Of a stretch of 58,200 nucleotides of DNA, positions 43,713 to 52,091 are shown piece after piece. The DNA is taken from assembly GCA_025354985.1 (NCBI GenBank), contig JANXLU010000046.1:1-58200 (forward strand). Direction: 5' to 3'. A model generated the notes under the pieces. That model did not search any database. It worked only from the letters and a program-made list of their open reading frames with translations, and was not told the origin of the DNA. Source of the stretch: Chloroflexota bacterium. Its GTDB lineage: Bacteria; Chloroflexota; Anaerolineae; J036; Brachytrichaceae. A program made the translations under genes and the position numbers. The first letter of the stretch is position 1, and every line of letters starts with the position of its first letter.

Positions 43713-44243
43713 GTGCCAACAGACCTCGAATTGCTAGCCGCAATCCGCCTGCGCGACGCCGAGGCGTTGGCCACGCTTTACGATAAATACGGAACAAAGG
43801 TGTTTTCGTTGTCGGTGGCGATTGTCGGCGAAGGGATGGCCGCGCAGGAAGCCACCCAGGATACGTTCCTGAAGGTTTGGGCGCAGGTTGAAAAATATCG
43901 CCATGATGCCATTCCGTTTAGCGCCTGGATCATGATGATCGCCCGCCAGACCGCGATTGACCGGCTGCGGTATGAGCGCCGGCGGACGGATAACAATGAT
44001 GCCCTGGAGGGCGAGGGTGTGCTGGAGCATCGCGATGTGCTGGCCGAAAACAACGCGCGCTGGCAGGATTTGCGCATGGTGCTGGATGACTTGCCAACCG
44101 ATCAACGGGTTGTATTGCTGCTGGCCTATTACCGCGGTCTGAGCCAGAGCGAGATTGCGGAGCATTTGAAGATGCCCTTGGGAACGGTGAAAACGCGGAC
44201 GCGGGCCGCGCTGATCAAGCTGCGTGACATGCTGGAAAGGTGA
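43713..44243 (+). CDS. ECF-type RNA polymerase sigma factor
   Basis: A 176-residue sigma-70 family factor starting at GTG. Region 2 is AQEATQDTFLKVW with the following RQTAIDRLRYERRR; region 4 is LDDLPTDQRVVLLLAYYRGLSQSEIAEHL then GTVKTRTRAALIKL. It is followed after 55 bases by an anti-sigma factor, and together they form a stress-response switch. What signal opens it is not visible. Confidence 0.92.
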   Translation: MPTDLELLAAIRLRDAEALATLYDKYGTKVFSLSVAIVGEGMAAQEATQDTFLKVWAQVEKYRHDAIPFSAWIMMIARQTAIDRLRYERRRTDNNDALEGEGVLEHRDVLAENNARWQDLRMVLDDLPTDQRVVLLLAYYRGLSQSEIAEHLKMPLGTVKTRTRAALIKLRDMLER

Positions 44244-44298
44244 TGAATGTCACCCATCCGAAACGGGTTGCCAATACGTTAATTAAGTGCAGGTAATA

Positions 44299-45093
44299 AT
44301 GAGGTTGCAAGACCAACAAGCAATGGCGTGCGAAAAAGTCACAGAGTTGCTGCCGGAGTATATTCTCGGGCAGACCTCGGCAGAACAGGATGCCGAGCTG
44401 CGCGCTCATTTTTCCACATGCGCCGCGTGCGCGCAAGCTCTGGCCGAATTTGTCGCCGTGAGTGCCCGGATCGCGCAGGCTGTACCCCAGGTTGCACCAC
44501 CAACCCAACTAAAAGCAGCCTTGATGGCGCGTGTCGCAGCCTCGGGCGCACCAGTGACGCGGCAGGATGTGCAGCCCAAGCGCTCCCTGTCACGCCTTTT
44601 CACTTTTGCGCGGTTGGGGCTTGCCGTGATAATTGGACTGCTGGCGATGCAGTCCGTGCGCCTTTGGCGCGAAGCCCAAACCGTGGCCCAAGAGGCCGAC
44701 CGCCAACGCGCCGCGGTGGTGGATATTTCGCAGAACCCGCGGAGCGTGGCACTGAACGCCACCGCCGATGGTGGCAAGAGCAGCGGCTGGATGAAATTTA
44801 GCCCGGATGCGCAAACGGGCGTGCTCACGGTTGCGAACATGCCGGCGCTACCCGCATCACAGGCCTATCAACTTTGGCTGGTGTTGCCGGATGGCACCCG
44901 GGATGATGGCGGCGTGCTGTATACACCCGCCACCGATGGTGAACAGCGCTTGTTTGTGATTAATGCACCGCGGCCGTTTGGCGCCTATAACCGGTGTGGT
45001 TTCTCGCGCGAACCCGTGACGGGCAGCCCGGCGCCAACGGGCCCGGGCATCCTGCGGTCGGATGCCACGGATTGGGCGGCTTACAAGAGCTGA
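44299..45093 (+). CDS. RskA-type zinc-finger anti-sigma factor
   Basis: About 264 residues; start at ATG 44299, with GTG 44287 or ATG 44323 (MACEKVTELLPEYILG, a typical ZAS opening) also possible. The zinc finger is HFSTCAAC (HxxxCxxC). A membrane helix lies near residues 108-127 (FARLGLAVIIGLLAMQSVRL), then an extracellular RskA domain: KFSPDAQTGVLTVANMP, YQLWLVLPDG. It should hold the upstream ECF sigma factor at the membrane until proteolysis. Confidence 0.88.
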   Translation: MRLQDQQAMACEKVTELLPEYILGQTSAEQDAELRAHFSTCAACAQALAEFVAVSARIAQAVPQVAPPTQLKAALMARVAASGAPVTRQDVQPKRSLSRLFTFARLGLAVIIGLLAMQSVRLWREAQTVAQEADRQRAAVVDISQNPRSVALNATADGGKSSGWMKFSPDAQTGVLTVANMPALPASQAYQLWLVLPDGTRDDGGVLYTPATDGEQRLFVINAPRPFGAYNRCGFSREPVTGSPAPTGPGILRSDATDWAAYKS

Positions 45094-45126
45094 GGGCGGG
45101 TCGGTTTGCCGACCGACCCAACGACG

Positions 45127-45990
45127 TTATCCGAGAAGCAACTGCGGAATGTCGGTCACCAGCGTGGCGACTTTGATGCCGGCCTCGCGCATGGCTTCCA
45201 GCTTGCTCTCTGCGGTGCCCTTGCCGCCTTCCACGATCGCGCCCGCGTGACCCATGCGGCGGCCCGGGGGGGCGCTCACACCGGCGATAAAACCAGCCAC
45301 CGGCTTGCGCACGTGGGCCTTGATGTATTCACAGGCTTTTTCTTCGTCGCTGCCACCAATCTCGCCCAGCATCGCGATCATCTCGGTGTCGGGGTCCTCG
45401 TTAAACAGCTTGATCACGTCAAGAAAATCCACGCCATGTACCGGATCACCACCAATGCCGACGATCGTGCTTTGACCAAGACCGGCAAGCGTCAATGAAT
45501 TCACGGCTTCATAGGTCAGCGTGCCGCTGCGGCTTACCACGCCCACCTTGCCGATCTTTGCAATGCTTGCGGGAATAATGCCGATCTTGGCAGCGCCGGG
45601 CGTCAGCAGCCCCGGACAATTGGGGCCGAGCAGCGTGGTTCCACGCGCATCCAGATATGCACGCACGCGGATCATATCCACCGTCGCCAAGCCTTCGGTA
45701 ATGCAGACAACCAGCTTGATACCCGCATCTGCGGCTTCAGTGATGGCATCCGGGGCAAATTTTGCCGGGACATAGATGACCGAGGTATCCGCACCGGTTG
45801 CGCGGACTGCGGCGCCCACCGTATCAAACACCGGCACGCCAAAGTCAGTCGTCAGGCCACCCTTGCCGGGCGTTACCCCGCCCACGATGATGGGCGAATA
45901 CGCCTGCATCTGGCGCGCGTGATAGTCGCCCTCGCGACCGGTAATCCCCTGAACGATAAGGCGGGTGCTTTTGTTTGCAAGAATGGACAT
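45127..45990 (-). CDS. sucD: Succinyl-CoA ligase alpha chain
   Basis: A 287-residue protein starting at the ATG at 45990; extra upstream codons belong to the intergenic sequence. It opens [14 protein letters not shown], with [30 protein letters not shown] and the phospho-His site [14 protein letters not shown]. With SucC it makes ATP or GTP from succinyl-CoA in the TCA cycle. No sucC gene is adjacent. A minus-strand TACAAT (46007 to 46002) ends 11 bases before the ATG. Confidence 0.96.
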   Translation of the reverse strand: MSILANKSTRLIVQGITGREGDYHARQMQAYSPIIVGGVTPGKGGLTTDFGVPVFDTVGAAVRATGADTSVIYVPAKFAPDAITEAADAGIKLVVCITEGLATVDMIRVRAYLDARGTTLLGPNCPGLLTPGAAKIGIIPASIAKIGKVGVVSRSGTLTYEAVNSLTLAGLGQSTIVGIGGDPVHGVDFLDVIKLFNEDPDTEMIAMLGEIGGSDEEKACEYIKAHVRKPVAGFIAGVSAPPGRRMGHAGAIVEGGKGTAESKLEAMREAGIKVATLVTDIPQLLLG

Positions 45991-46076
45991 GGTGTGGGCG
46001 CAATTGTACTTGGGGCGCGGCTGTGGACGCAAACGTTGCCGGCGAGATGGTGAGAGATAGGTCGGGGTGCGTCAAA

Positions 46077-46159
46077 GAGGCCCTCACCCCAACCCTCTCC
46101 CAAGGGGAGAGGGGGCCGAACTCCCTCTCCCGGAGGGAGCGGGCTGGGGTGAGGGCCTC
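46077..46159. repeat. REP-like composite palindrome
   Basis: An 83-base composite: GAGGCCCTCACCCC at the left, two inner hairpins (CCCTCTCCCAAGGGGAGAGGG and CTCCCTCTCCCGGAGGGAG), and CTGGGGTGAGGGCCTC at the right, so the whole folds on itself. It is the same element family as at 10817-11102 and 57900-58150. It lies between divergent genes (sucD and the beta-helix protein). Confidence 0.85.
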
Positions 46160-46190
46160 ACTGGCCGTGTCAGGTGTAGTATTCACCAAC

Positions 46191-48737
46191 ATGCAAACGC
46201 GGATGCAAAGCGGGTTGGTGGTGCTCATGGGTGCGCTACTCCTGGCTGCTGCAGCGGCCGCGGCCGGAACGGGGGCGGCACAGGTGGTGCAGACAAGTCG
46301 GAACTATCCCGGCCCATCGCCGTGCAACACCACGCTTCAGGCGTGCATAAGCGCCAGCGCCGACGGCGACTCGGTGGTCATCACCGCCAGCACGTATATC
46401 ACCAGCGTCACCATCACCCGTGCGGTCAACCTGATCGGCTCGGTCGTCGGCGGCGTCACCACGACGTTGAGCGCGCCGGTCGGTCAGCACGCCATCACCA
46501 TCACAAATGGCATCACCCGCCCCTTCATCCTGGCGAACCTGATCATTAAACGGACGAGTGCGGCCACGCCAAGCGGCGTCCAGATTGACGGCTCGGTGGT
46601 CGCGCCGCCGCTGTTCAGCGCCGTCATCATCAGTAACTTTGTCGGTGGCAATGGCGGCGGAATCAGCAGCTTTGGGCCGGGCACGTTGCGGCTGATCAAT
46701 GCGCAAATCCTCGGTAATTCCGCAACAGTTGAAGGCGGGGGAATCTGGTCGGCCGGATCGGTGGTGATCACCTCATCCACGCTCATGAGCAACAGCGCGG
46801 GCCAATCTGGCGGAGCCATCCATGCGCAGGGTGGCGTGGTGCTCTCGGCCACCGACTTCACGGGCAACACCAGCGGCGGCGACGGCGGCGCGGTGTATTC
46901 AACGGGTGTGATATCCGATACGGGCGGAAACTATTTCCTAAACAAATCCGTAGCCGGTGGCGGAGCGCTGCGGTCGAGCACCGCCTGGCTGAACAATGTC
47001 TACCTCACGGCCAATCACGCCGCCCTGGACGGCGGTGCGGTGTATGCTGACGTCGCGGTCGCCGACACGGGTGGCAGCTATGTTTCCAACACCGCCGATA
47101 AAAATGGTGGCGCGATTGCCAGCGGTGGCACGGTGGTGATGACTGGCACGAACTTCACCGTAAATCTCGCCAGCTCGGGCGGAGCGGTGTTTGCCACCGG
47201 TTCGGTCACCGCCACCCGGGGCGTTTTTCAGCTCAACCAGGCTTACACCTACACTGGCGCCAGCTCGGCGGGCGCGCTGCTGGGCGCCGGGGTTTGGGTC
47301 AGCGGCACGTTCTTTTTGCAAAACAGCGCCAACGGGATTGGCGGCGCCATTGTGGCAACGGACGCGGCCACCGTGATCAACGCCACGATTTCTGGAAACG
47401 CGGCGCTGCCACCGGTGGGGGGCTCGTCGCTTGGCGGTGGGATCAGCGTAAACAATTCGCTGGTGATGATCGACACGTTAGTCAGCCATAACACCGCCGA
47501 CCTCGGATGTGGTGTGGAGATGGATGGACCACTTGCCCCGCTCAGCATCACGGGCGGCACCTTTGATCAAAATGGATCCAGCACGTGCAGTTTAGGTGGT
47601 GCGATCTATCAAAGGTATGGCCCGATCACCATCAGCGGCACCACGTTTTCCGCCAACCGGGCATCGGCGGGCGGCGGGGCCATCTCCACGGTTGGGCCAA
47701 TTTCGCTGACAGGCGCCTCGTTCTTTAGCAACACGGCGAGCGCCAACACTTCTACCGGCGGTGCACTGGCCGACTATGGACAAGGGGCGTCGATCGCGCG
47801 CACGCTGTTTATCAGCAACACCGCCGGCCAGGGCGGGGCCGTGGCCATTGTGAACACCCAGGCGGCGGATACGTCGATCGTGAACTCATTATTTGCGCGC
47901 AACAATGCCACTGCGGGCGGCGCGGACGTGGATGCCAGCTTGATTGGCTCGCTGACCATGTTGCACAATACCTTTGCAGATGTGGGTCGGGTAAATCCGC
48001 TCCCGGCGATCAACCTGACCACCACGCTGGCCAACAAGCCGGTGGTGACCATCACCAACAACATTTTCACCAGCCACACCGTGGCCATCTCGCGCTCGCT
48101 TGCGGTCACCGGGTCGCTGCCAGCGCACAATTTGCTTTTTGGCGTGGCCACGCCCTCCGTTGGTGGCAGCGCGTTGTCCTACACGTATAACAAGTATGGC
48201 GACCCGGTCTTTGTAAACCCGGCTGCGAACGATTTCCACCTGGGCCCGGGCACTGCGGCAGCCGACGCTGGAGCGGCGGTGGGGGTCCTGGTCGACATCG
48301 ATGGTCAGACAAGACCCGGCGTGTATGCGTTCGGATATCCCGATATAGGCTATGACGAGAGTGCGTTCGTCCTGCCGGTGGTCAGCATTCAGGTCTTTCG
48401 CGATTTAAATCGCGATGGTTTGCTTGGACCCGGCGAGCCCGCGTTGCCCGGTGCGGGTATTACGCTCACGTCGTTTATCGCCTGGCCGTATGGATTCCCC
48501 GGCAATGGTTACACCGGAATACAATCCGGATACTCCGATGTGGGCGGGCATTTGAATCTGTCCATGTCAACCGGCGTGGTGTCGCACACGCTGCGCTTGG
48601 TGGCGCCGGGCTATGTGGCCACCACTGCAAGTGTATTTACGTTCACCACGGTCACCGGTAACCCGGTGCCGCTGTTCCAGGTGGGCTTTGCGCCGGCGTT
48701 GGATCGGCGGGTGCGGCTGCCGTTGGTGGTGAAGTAG
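46191..48737 (+). CDS. Secreted right-handed beta-helix protein with SdrD-type B-like domain
   Basis: An 848-residue protein. TAGTAT (46177-46182) ends 8 bases before the ATG; a longer open frame upstream crosses the REP element and is rejected. The signal peptide is LVVLMGALLLAAAAAAAGTG. From about 40 to 690 there are many loosely repeated strands with GGA(I/V) and SxNTA turns (GGGISSFGPG, GGAIHAQGGV, GGAVYSTG, GGALRSS), as in parallel beta-helix or POMP-like proteins. Residues about 735-835 contain FRDLNRDGLLGPGEPALPG, an SdrD/Cna-B-like calcium loop. It ends RRVRLPLVVK, resembling short hydrophobic tails seen on other secreted Chloroflexota proteins (from memory). The role is probably surface adhesion or glycan binding. 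Confidence 0.8.
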   Translation: MQTRMQSGLVVLMGALLLAAAAAAAGTGAAQVVQTSRNYPGPSPCNTTLQACISASADGDSVVITASTYITSVTITRAVNLIGSVVGGVTTTLSAPVGQHAITITNGITRPFILANLIIKRTSAATPSGVQIDGSVVAPPLFSAVIISNFVGGNGGGISSFGPGTLRLINAQILGNSATVEGGGIWSAGSVVITSSTLMSNSAGQSGGAIHAQGGVVLSATDFTGNTSGGDGGAVYSTGVISDTGGNYFLNKSVAGGGALRSSTAWLNNVYLTANHAALDGGAVYADVAVADTGGSYVSNTADKNGGAIASGGTVVMTGTNFTVNLASSGGAVFATGSVTATRGVFQLNQAYTYTGASSAGALLGAGVWVSGTFFLQNSANGIGGAIVATDAATVINATISGNAALPPVGGSSLGGGISVNNSLVMIDTLVSHNTADLGCGVEMDGPLAPLSITGGTFDQNGSSTCSLGGAIYQRYGPITISGTTFSANRASAGGGAISTVGPISLTGASFFSNTASANTSTGGALADYGQGASIARTLFISNTAGQGGAVAIVNTQAADTSIVNSLFARNNATAGGADVDASLIGSLTMLHNTFADVGRVNPLPAINLTTTLANKPVVTITNNIFTSHTVAISRSLAVTGSLPAHNLLFGVATPSVGGSALSYTYNKYGDPVFVNPAANDFHLGPGTAAADAGAAVGVLVDIDGQTRPGVYAFGYPDIGYDESAFVLPVVSIQVFRDLNRDGLLGPGEPALPGAGITLTSFIAWPYGFPGNGYTGIQSGYSDVGGHLNLSMSTGVVSHTLRLVAPGYVATTASVFTFTTVTGNPVPLFQVGFAPALDRRVRLPLVVK

Positions 48738-48845
48738 CGACCACACCGCCCAGGCAACCAAATGGGGAGGTGGACAAGTACCAGGCTGACCACGGCAGTG
48801 GCGTCGGCATGCCCGCTCGCCCGCCAGCGGCGATAATACGCGCCC

Positions 48846-49730
48846 GTGACAGTAGCCGAGCGCAGCCTTAGACCCATTGCAGTTTTGGTCGGCATCAGCC
48901 TGCTGTGGGCGGGCAGCTGGCTGGCGTTTAAGATCGCGGTGCGGGATGTGCCGGCGTTCACGCTGGCCTATGCCAGATTCCTGCTCGCGGTGCCGGTGCT
49001 GGCGGTGATCGCGCGCAGCCGCGGGCTCAGCCTGCCGCGCGGGTGGGCGGTGTGGCGCTGGCTGATCCTTGCCGGGCTCACCGGCTTTGCGCTGAACTAT
49101 CTGCTGGTCTTTTGGGGATCGCAGTTCATCCCGGCCGGGCTCTCGGCGGTGCTACAGAGCACCATCCCGGCGGTCACGTTGCTGATGGCGCGTATCTGGC
49201 TGCCAAATGAGAAGGTGAGCGCGTGGGGCGTGGCAAGCATCATCGCCGGCATCCTGGGCGTGGTCATCATCTTTGGGGATCAACTGCGCATCTCAAGCAC
49301 CGCGGCGCTGTTTGGCTGTGTGGCGCTGGCGCTTACGGCGCTCACCAATGCCGGCGGCGGCATCATTGTCAAACGCAACCTCACCACGCTTAATCCGATC
49401 CTGCTGGCGCTGTTGCAACAAGTGATCGGCCTGTCCGTGCTGCTGGCGGTGGGTCTGTCAATCGACGGCCCGCCCTGGCAACAACATTGGACGCCCGCAG
49501 CCTTGGTGTGCGTGTTGTATATGGCGCTTGGCGGCAGCGTAACCGCCTTTCTTGGATTCTATTGGCTGCTCAGGCGCTGGCCCACGTCGCGCGCCATGTT
49601 GTATGCGATCATCATGCCGGTGCTCACGCTCAGCCTGGGCTGGCTGTTTCTGGGGGAACAGATCACCCCGCTCACGCTGGTCGGGTCGGCCGTGGTGCTG
49701 GTGAGCGTGGTGCTGGCGATCAGGCAATAG
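48846..49730 (+). CDS. EamA/DMT family permease
   Basis: A 294-residue permease starting at GTG. Two EamA repeats with about 10 helices, starting ISLLWAGSWLAFKIAVRDVP and ending MLYAIIMPVLTLSLGWLFLG. GATAAT (48832-48837) ends 8 bases before the GTG, giving another leaderless layout. It is distinct from the EamA protein at 15247. Substrate unknown. Confidence 0.9.
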   Translation: MTVAERSLRPIAVLVGISLLWAGSWLAFKIAVRDVPAFTLAYARFLLAVPVLAVIARSRGLSLPRGWAVWRWLILAGLTGFALNYLLVFWGSQFIPAGLSAVLQSTIPAVTLLMARIWLPNEKVSAWGVASIIAGILGVVIIFGDQLRISSTAALFGCVALALTALTNAGGGIIVKRNLTTLNPILLALLQQVIGLSVLLAVGLSIDGPPWQQHWTPAALVCVLYMALGGSVTAFLGFYWLLRRWPTSRAMLYAIIMPVLTLSLGWLFLGEQITPLTLVGSAVVLVSVVLAIRQ

Positions 49731-49769
49731 GTTCCACCATTCCACCATGTCGAAGGGCTAAAAGCCTGC

Positions 49770-49798
49770 TTGACAAAAGCACAGACTATTGCTAAAGT
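49770..49798 (+). promoter_or_regulatory. Sigma-70-like promoter for the DUF4258-like gene
   Basis: TTGACA (49770-49775), 17-base spacer, TAAAGT (49793-49798). The expected transcript has a leader of about 75 bases and a GGAG ribosome site 8 bases before the ATG at 49882, unlike the leaderless pattern elsewhere. Confidence 0.55.
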
Positions 49799-49881
49799 CC
49801 CTACGTCAACTTCGGATTCAATTCGATACAGCGATGGCTGATGATGGGCAATCCACTATCGTCCGTCAATGGAGACTACTA

Positions 49882-50130
49882 ATGGCACTCACATACACCA
49901 AGCACGCCGAGGATCGCCTTAAAACCAGAAGTGTTACGAAAGAACAATGCGAAGCCGCCGTGAAGGGAGACCCAAACCCATGGGTGACAAAACTAAAGGC
50001 CGGAGATCACATGCGGTTCTATCACGACTCCAGCCAGGTTACCGTCATCACGGATAAGAGTAAATCAACGGTGATCACGGTCTTCAAGGGCAACCCGGGC
50101 GGATGGGGGCCTGAGCAGGAAGGACTCTAG
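49882..50130 (+). CDS. Small DUF4258-like protein
   Basis: An 82-residue protein; the ATG at 49882 has GGAG upstream and the extra upstream codons are poor. The sequence TYTKHAEDRLKTRSVTKEQCEAAVKGDPNPWV is the DUF4258 pattern (HAxxRxxxR.I), with a C-terminal ITVFKGNPGG. DUF4258 proteins resemble toxin-like RelE-fold proteins in some loci, but no antitoxin partner is next to it. Function unknown. Confidence 0.7.
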   Translation: MALTYTKHAEDRLKTRSVTKEQCEAAVKGDPNPWVTKLKAGDHMRFYHDSSQVTVITDKSKSTVITVFKGNPGGWGPEQEGL

Positions 50131-50145
50131 CGCAGGCGCTGATAA

Positions 50146-50865
50146 TTAAAAGCCGGCCACCCCGGACAGCAGCATGGTCGCGCCCAGCGCAATTATCAGC
50201 ACGTATACCAGCCGCCCAAACAGCTCGTGCAGGATGCGCCGGCCATTAAGTACGGCCGCCACGGTCAGAGGCACCGAGAACGCGAACAGTTGCAACACCT
50301 CGGGCGTCCACAAACCCGACAGCCTCTGACCGGCGGCAATCGCGAGGTTTGCAAAGGCAAACACGCCCTGCAGGGTGGCGCGAAACTGCGCGGGCGGCCA
50401 GCGCCGCAGCGTGCCATAGATCATCAGTGGCGGGGCGTTGGTGTTATAGGCGCCACCCAACACACCCGAACCAAACCCAAACGCCAGCGCGAGCAGATTG
50501 CTGTTGCTCCAGGGCAGGCGCGCGCGCGAGAGGCTGTAGATGCCATAGCTGATCAGTAGCGTGCCCAGCCCAACCTTCATCAGCGGCTCGGGCATCACCC
50601 GCAACAGAAGAAGGCCAAAGGGCACCCCGACCAGCGAGCCCGCGATCAACCATTTGGCCGATCGAAGGTCGACCTGGGCCTGATCCATCAGCAACACCAG
50701 CAGCCCAAGTGCCAGGCTGAAGAGCCCCACGACCGGCGCGGCCACACTTAGGCCCGGCAGCGGCACCAATGCGGGCATAGCCAGGAGCGCGCAGCCAACG
50801 CCAACCATTGACTGAGTGAGACACGCCAGGGTGATGACGAGGAGGGCCAGGACAAAGTGGGCCAT
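50146..50865 (-). CDS. TauE/SafE-type membrane protein
   Basis: A 239-residue membrane protein with about 8 helices. It begins FVLALLVITLACLTQSMVG and has GLLLLRVMPEPLMKVGLG and FGFGSGVLGGAYNTNAPPLMIY, matching the two-repeat TauE family of sulfite/sulfonate or related anion exporters. A minus-strand TATTAT (50882 to 50877) lies 11 bases before its ATG and overlaps the 50880-50897 palindrome. Confidence 0.85.
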   Translation of the reverse strand: MAHFVLALLVITLACLTQSMVGVGCALLAMPALVPLPGLSVAAPVVGLFSLALGLLVLLMDQAQVDLRSAKWLIAGSLVGVPFGLLLLRVMPEPLMKVGLGTLLISYGIYSLSRARLPWSNSNLLALAFGFGSGVLGGAYNTNAPPLMIYGTLRRWPPAQFRATLQGVFAFANLAIAAGQRLSGLWTPEVLQLFAFSVPLTVAAVLNGRRILHELFGRLVYVLIIALGATMLLSGVAGF

Positions 50866-50879
50866 GCTTTAATTGGATA

Positions 50880-50897
50880 ATAGAACAAATGTTCTAT
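50880..50897. promoter_or_regulatory. GAAC-N4-GTTC palindrome (SOS-box-like) between divergent genes
   Basis: The perfect 18-base inverted repeat ATAGAACA-AA-TGTTCTAT contains GAAC-AAAT-GTTC, the form of Gram-positive LexA boxes. It overlaps the -10 of the TauE gene (minus strand) and the -35 position of a plus-strand TACAAT (50905-50910) facing the HTH gene. It fits a repressor operator; LexA binding itself is unproven. Confidence 0.55.
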
Positions 50898-50976
50898 CAT
50901 GTGATACAATCTTTTTTGTTGTAGGGCACGCGGGCCAACACTGGGTTGGGTTGCACCCTGACGACACCACCGCAAC

Positions 50977-51582
50977 ATGGCATCACACGAAGTCTCACTT
51001 GTCCGTGAACAACAAGCATGCTCCTATCGCACGCAGCTTTGGACGCATCAGCGTATTGCAGACGAGATGGGCGTCACCCGCCATGCCGTTGGAGCCATGC
51101 TAAAACGCGTGCGGGAGCGATATGTGGTTGCCCAAGCTGAGCGCATCGAACAGCTCCGCTCCGAGCACACCGCCACGCTGGAGCAGATTGCCGAAATCGC
51201 GCTGCGCGCCTTTAGCGCCGGCGTTGAGCGTGCCGCCGCAAAATCGCCCGGACCGCGGCCTGTCACTGCGTCCCCGGCCGAACCGCCGGGTTCGACGCCG
51301 GAAGCCGGCACGTCGCAAACGCAACCCACCCCGAAGCGGAAATTGAACTGGGCGGCGCGCCCGGACCCACGGCTGCTGGCCGAGGCCCGCGCAGCGCTGG
51401 CCGATATTCGCGAGCTATGGGGCGCGAACGCACCGCCACCAGCCATCACACCTGCGCAACCCGCGCCGGACGCGTGGTCGGTTGCGCACCTCGCCAGCCT
51501 TTCCGACGAAGACCTGGATGCGCTGGCGGGCAACGCAGACGCTATGGCGAAATACTTGTCGCCACCCGAGCCCGTCACCTGA
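50977..51582 (+). CDS. HTH protein resembling a phage terminase small subunit
   Basis: A 201-residue soluble protein with an N-terminal helix-turn-helix (WTHQRIADEMGVTRHAVGAMLKRVRERY, about 22-49), a coiled region, then Pro/Ala/Thr-rich low-complexity stretches (about 88-115 and 150-163) and a short C-terminal helix. The HTH and layout resemble phage terminase small subunits or related DNA-binding proteins. No large terminase is nearby, so it may be a prophage relic or a stand-alone regulator. Confidence 0.5.
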   Translation: MASHEVSLVREQQACSYRTQLWTHQRIADEMGVTRHAVGAMLKRVRERYVVAQAERIEQLRSEHTATLEQIAEIALRAFSAGVERAAAKSPGPRPVTASPAEPPGSTPEAGTSQTQPTPKRKLNWAARPDPRLLAEARAALADIRELWGANAPPPAITPAQPAPDAWSVAHLASLSDEDLDALAGNADAMAKYLSPPEPVT

Positions 51583-51588
51583 TTCCGA

Positions 51589-51873
51589 TTGCTTTTGCGA
51601 ACCACAACAACGATCTTCACTATCCCTACTATCCCCACTATCCCTACTATCCCCACCATCACCGGCATCCCGGCCGCCCACACCGCGCTTGCGCTTGTGC
51701 AGTGGCGGCTAAAGTGTCGCCGTCGGTTGCAGGATGGCCGCACAGCCGATTGTCCGCCACCGTTTATTGCCGAGAGCGCCATCCCGCCGGAGCTGGTTTT
51801 GGATGTGCGCGCCCGGTTGCGCGCGGTGCGCACGGTTGATGAGGTGGCGCGGGCTTTTGCGCTTGTCGCGTAA
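51589..51873 (+). CDS. Possible small protein with Ile-Pro-Thr repeats
   Basis: A 94-codon frame from TTG, exactly in phase with the upstream HTH gene and separated from it by one TGA (51580-51582) and two codons. It begins with five Ile-Pro-Thr-like repeats coded by 9-base repeats, then a protein-like tail (FIAESAIPPELVLDVRARLR). No ribosome site is clear. It is either a separate small gene, a readthrough extension of the HTH protein, or a decayed C-terminus. Confidence 0.35.
   Translation: MLLRTTTTIFTIPTIPTIPTIPTITGIPAAHTALALVQWRLKCRRRLQDGRTADCPPPFIAESAIPPELVLDVRARLRAVRTVDEVARAFALVA
51619..51663 (+). repeat. 9-base tandem repeat (ACTATCCCT/ACTATCCCC)
   Basis: Five tandem 9-base units, alternating ACTATCCCT and ACTATCCCC, the last degenerate (ACCATCACC). 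In the frame of the downstream ORF each unit codes Ile-Pro-Thr-type triplets, so copy-number change would not shift the frame. Confidence 0.85.
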
Positions 51874-51875
51874 CG

Positions 51876-51900
51876 TCAAACGCGCTCGAAGCGCGTTTGA
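51876..51900 (+). terminator. Hairpin after the small ORF
   Basis: Perfect inverted repeat TCAAACGCGC-TCGAA-GCGCGTTTGA directly after the TAA at 51871-51873. The stem is GC-rich and is not followed by a T run, so it may be an imperfect terminator. Confidence 0.6.
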
Positions 51901-52091
51901 TGTTGGGTGCAGTCATGTTCCGGGAAGGCGGCTGGCGTTTGTTAAGTTGCCCACCGTCACCACGTTAATGCTGGGGTAATGCTGTCGGTTATAGTTTGGC
52001 AAGACAGCCCGACCAGCGCCAAATTCACGGCCAACCGGTCCACGCTGTCACCGGGTAATAGTTCAGACAAAGACAAAAAGGAAATAAAGAA

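Noticed and set aside
45975-46190. N-terminal extension of the beta-helix protein
   Set aside because: It runs through the REP element; a signal peptide and a -10 box mark the ATG at 46191.
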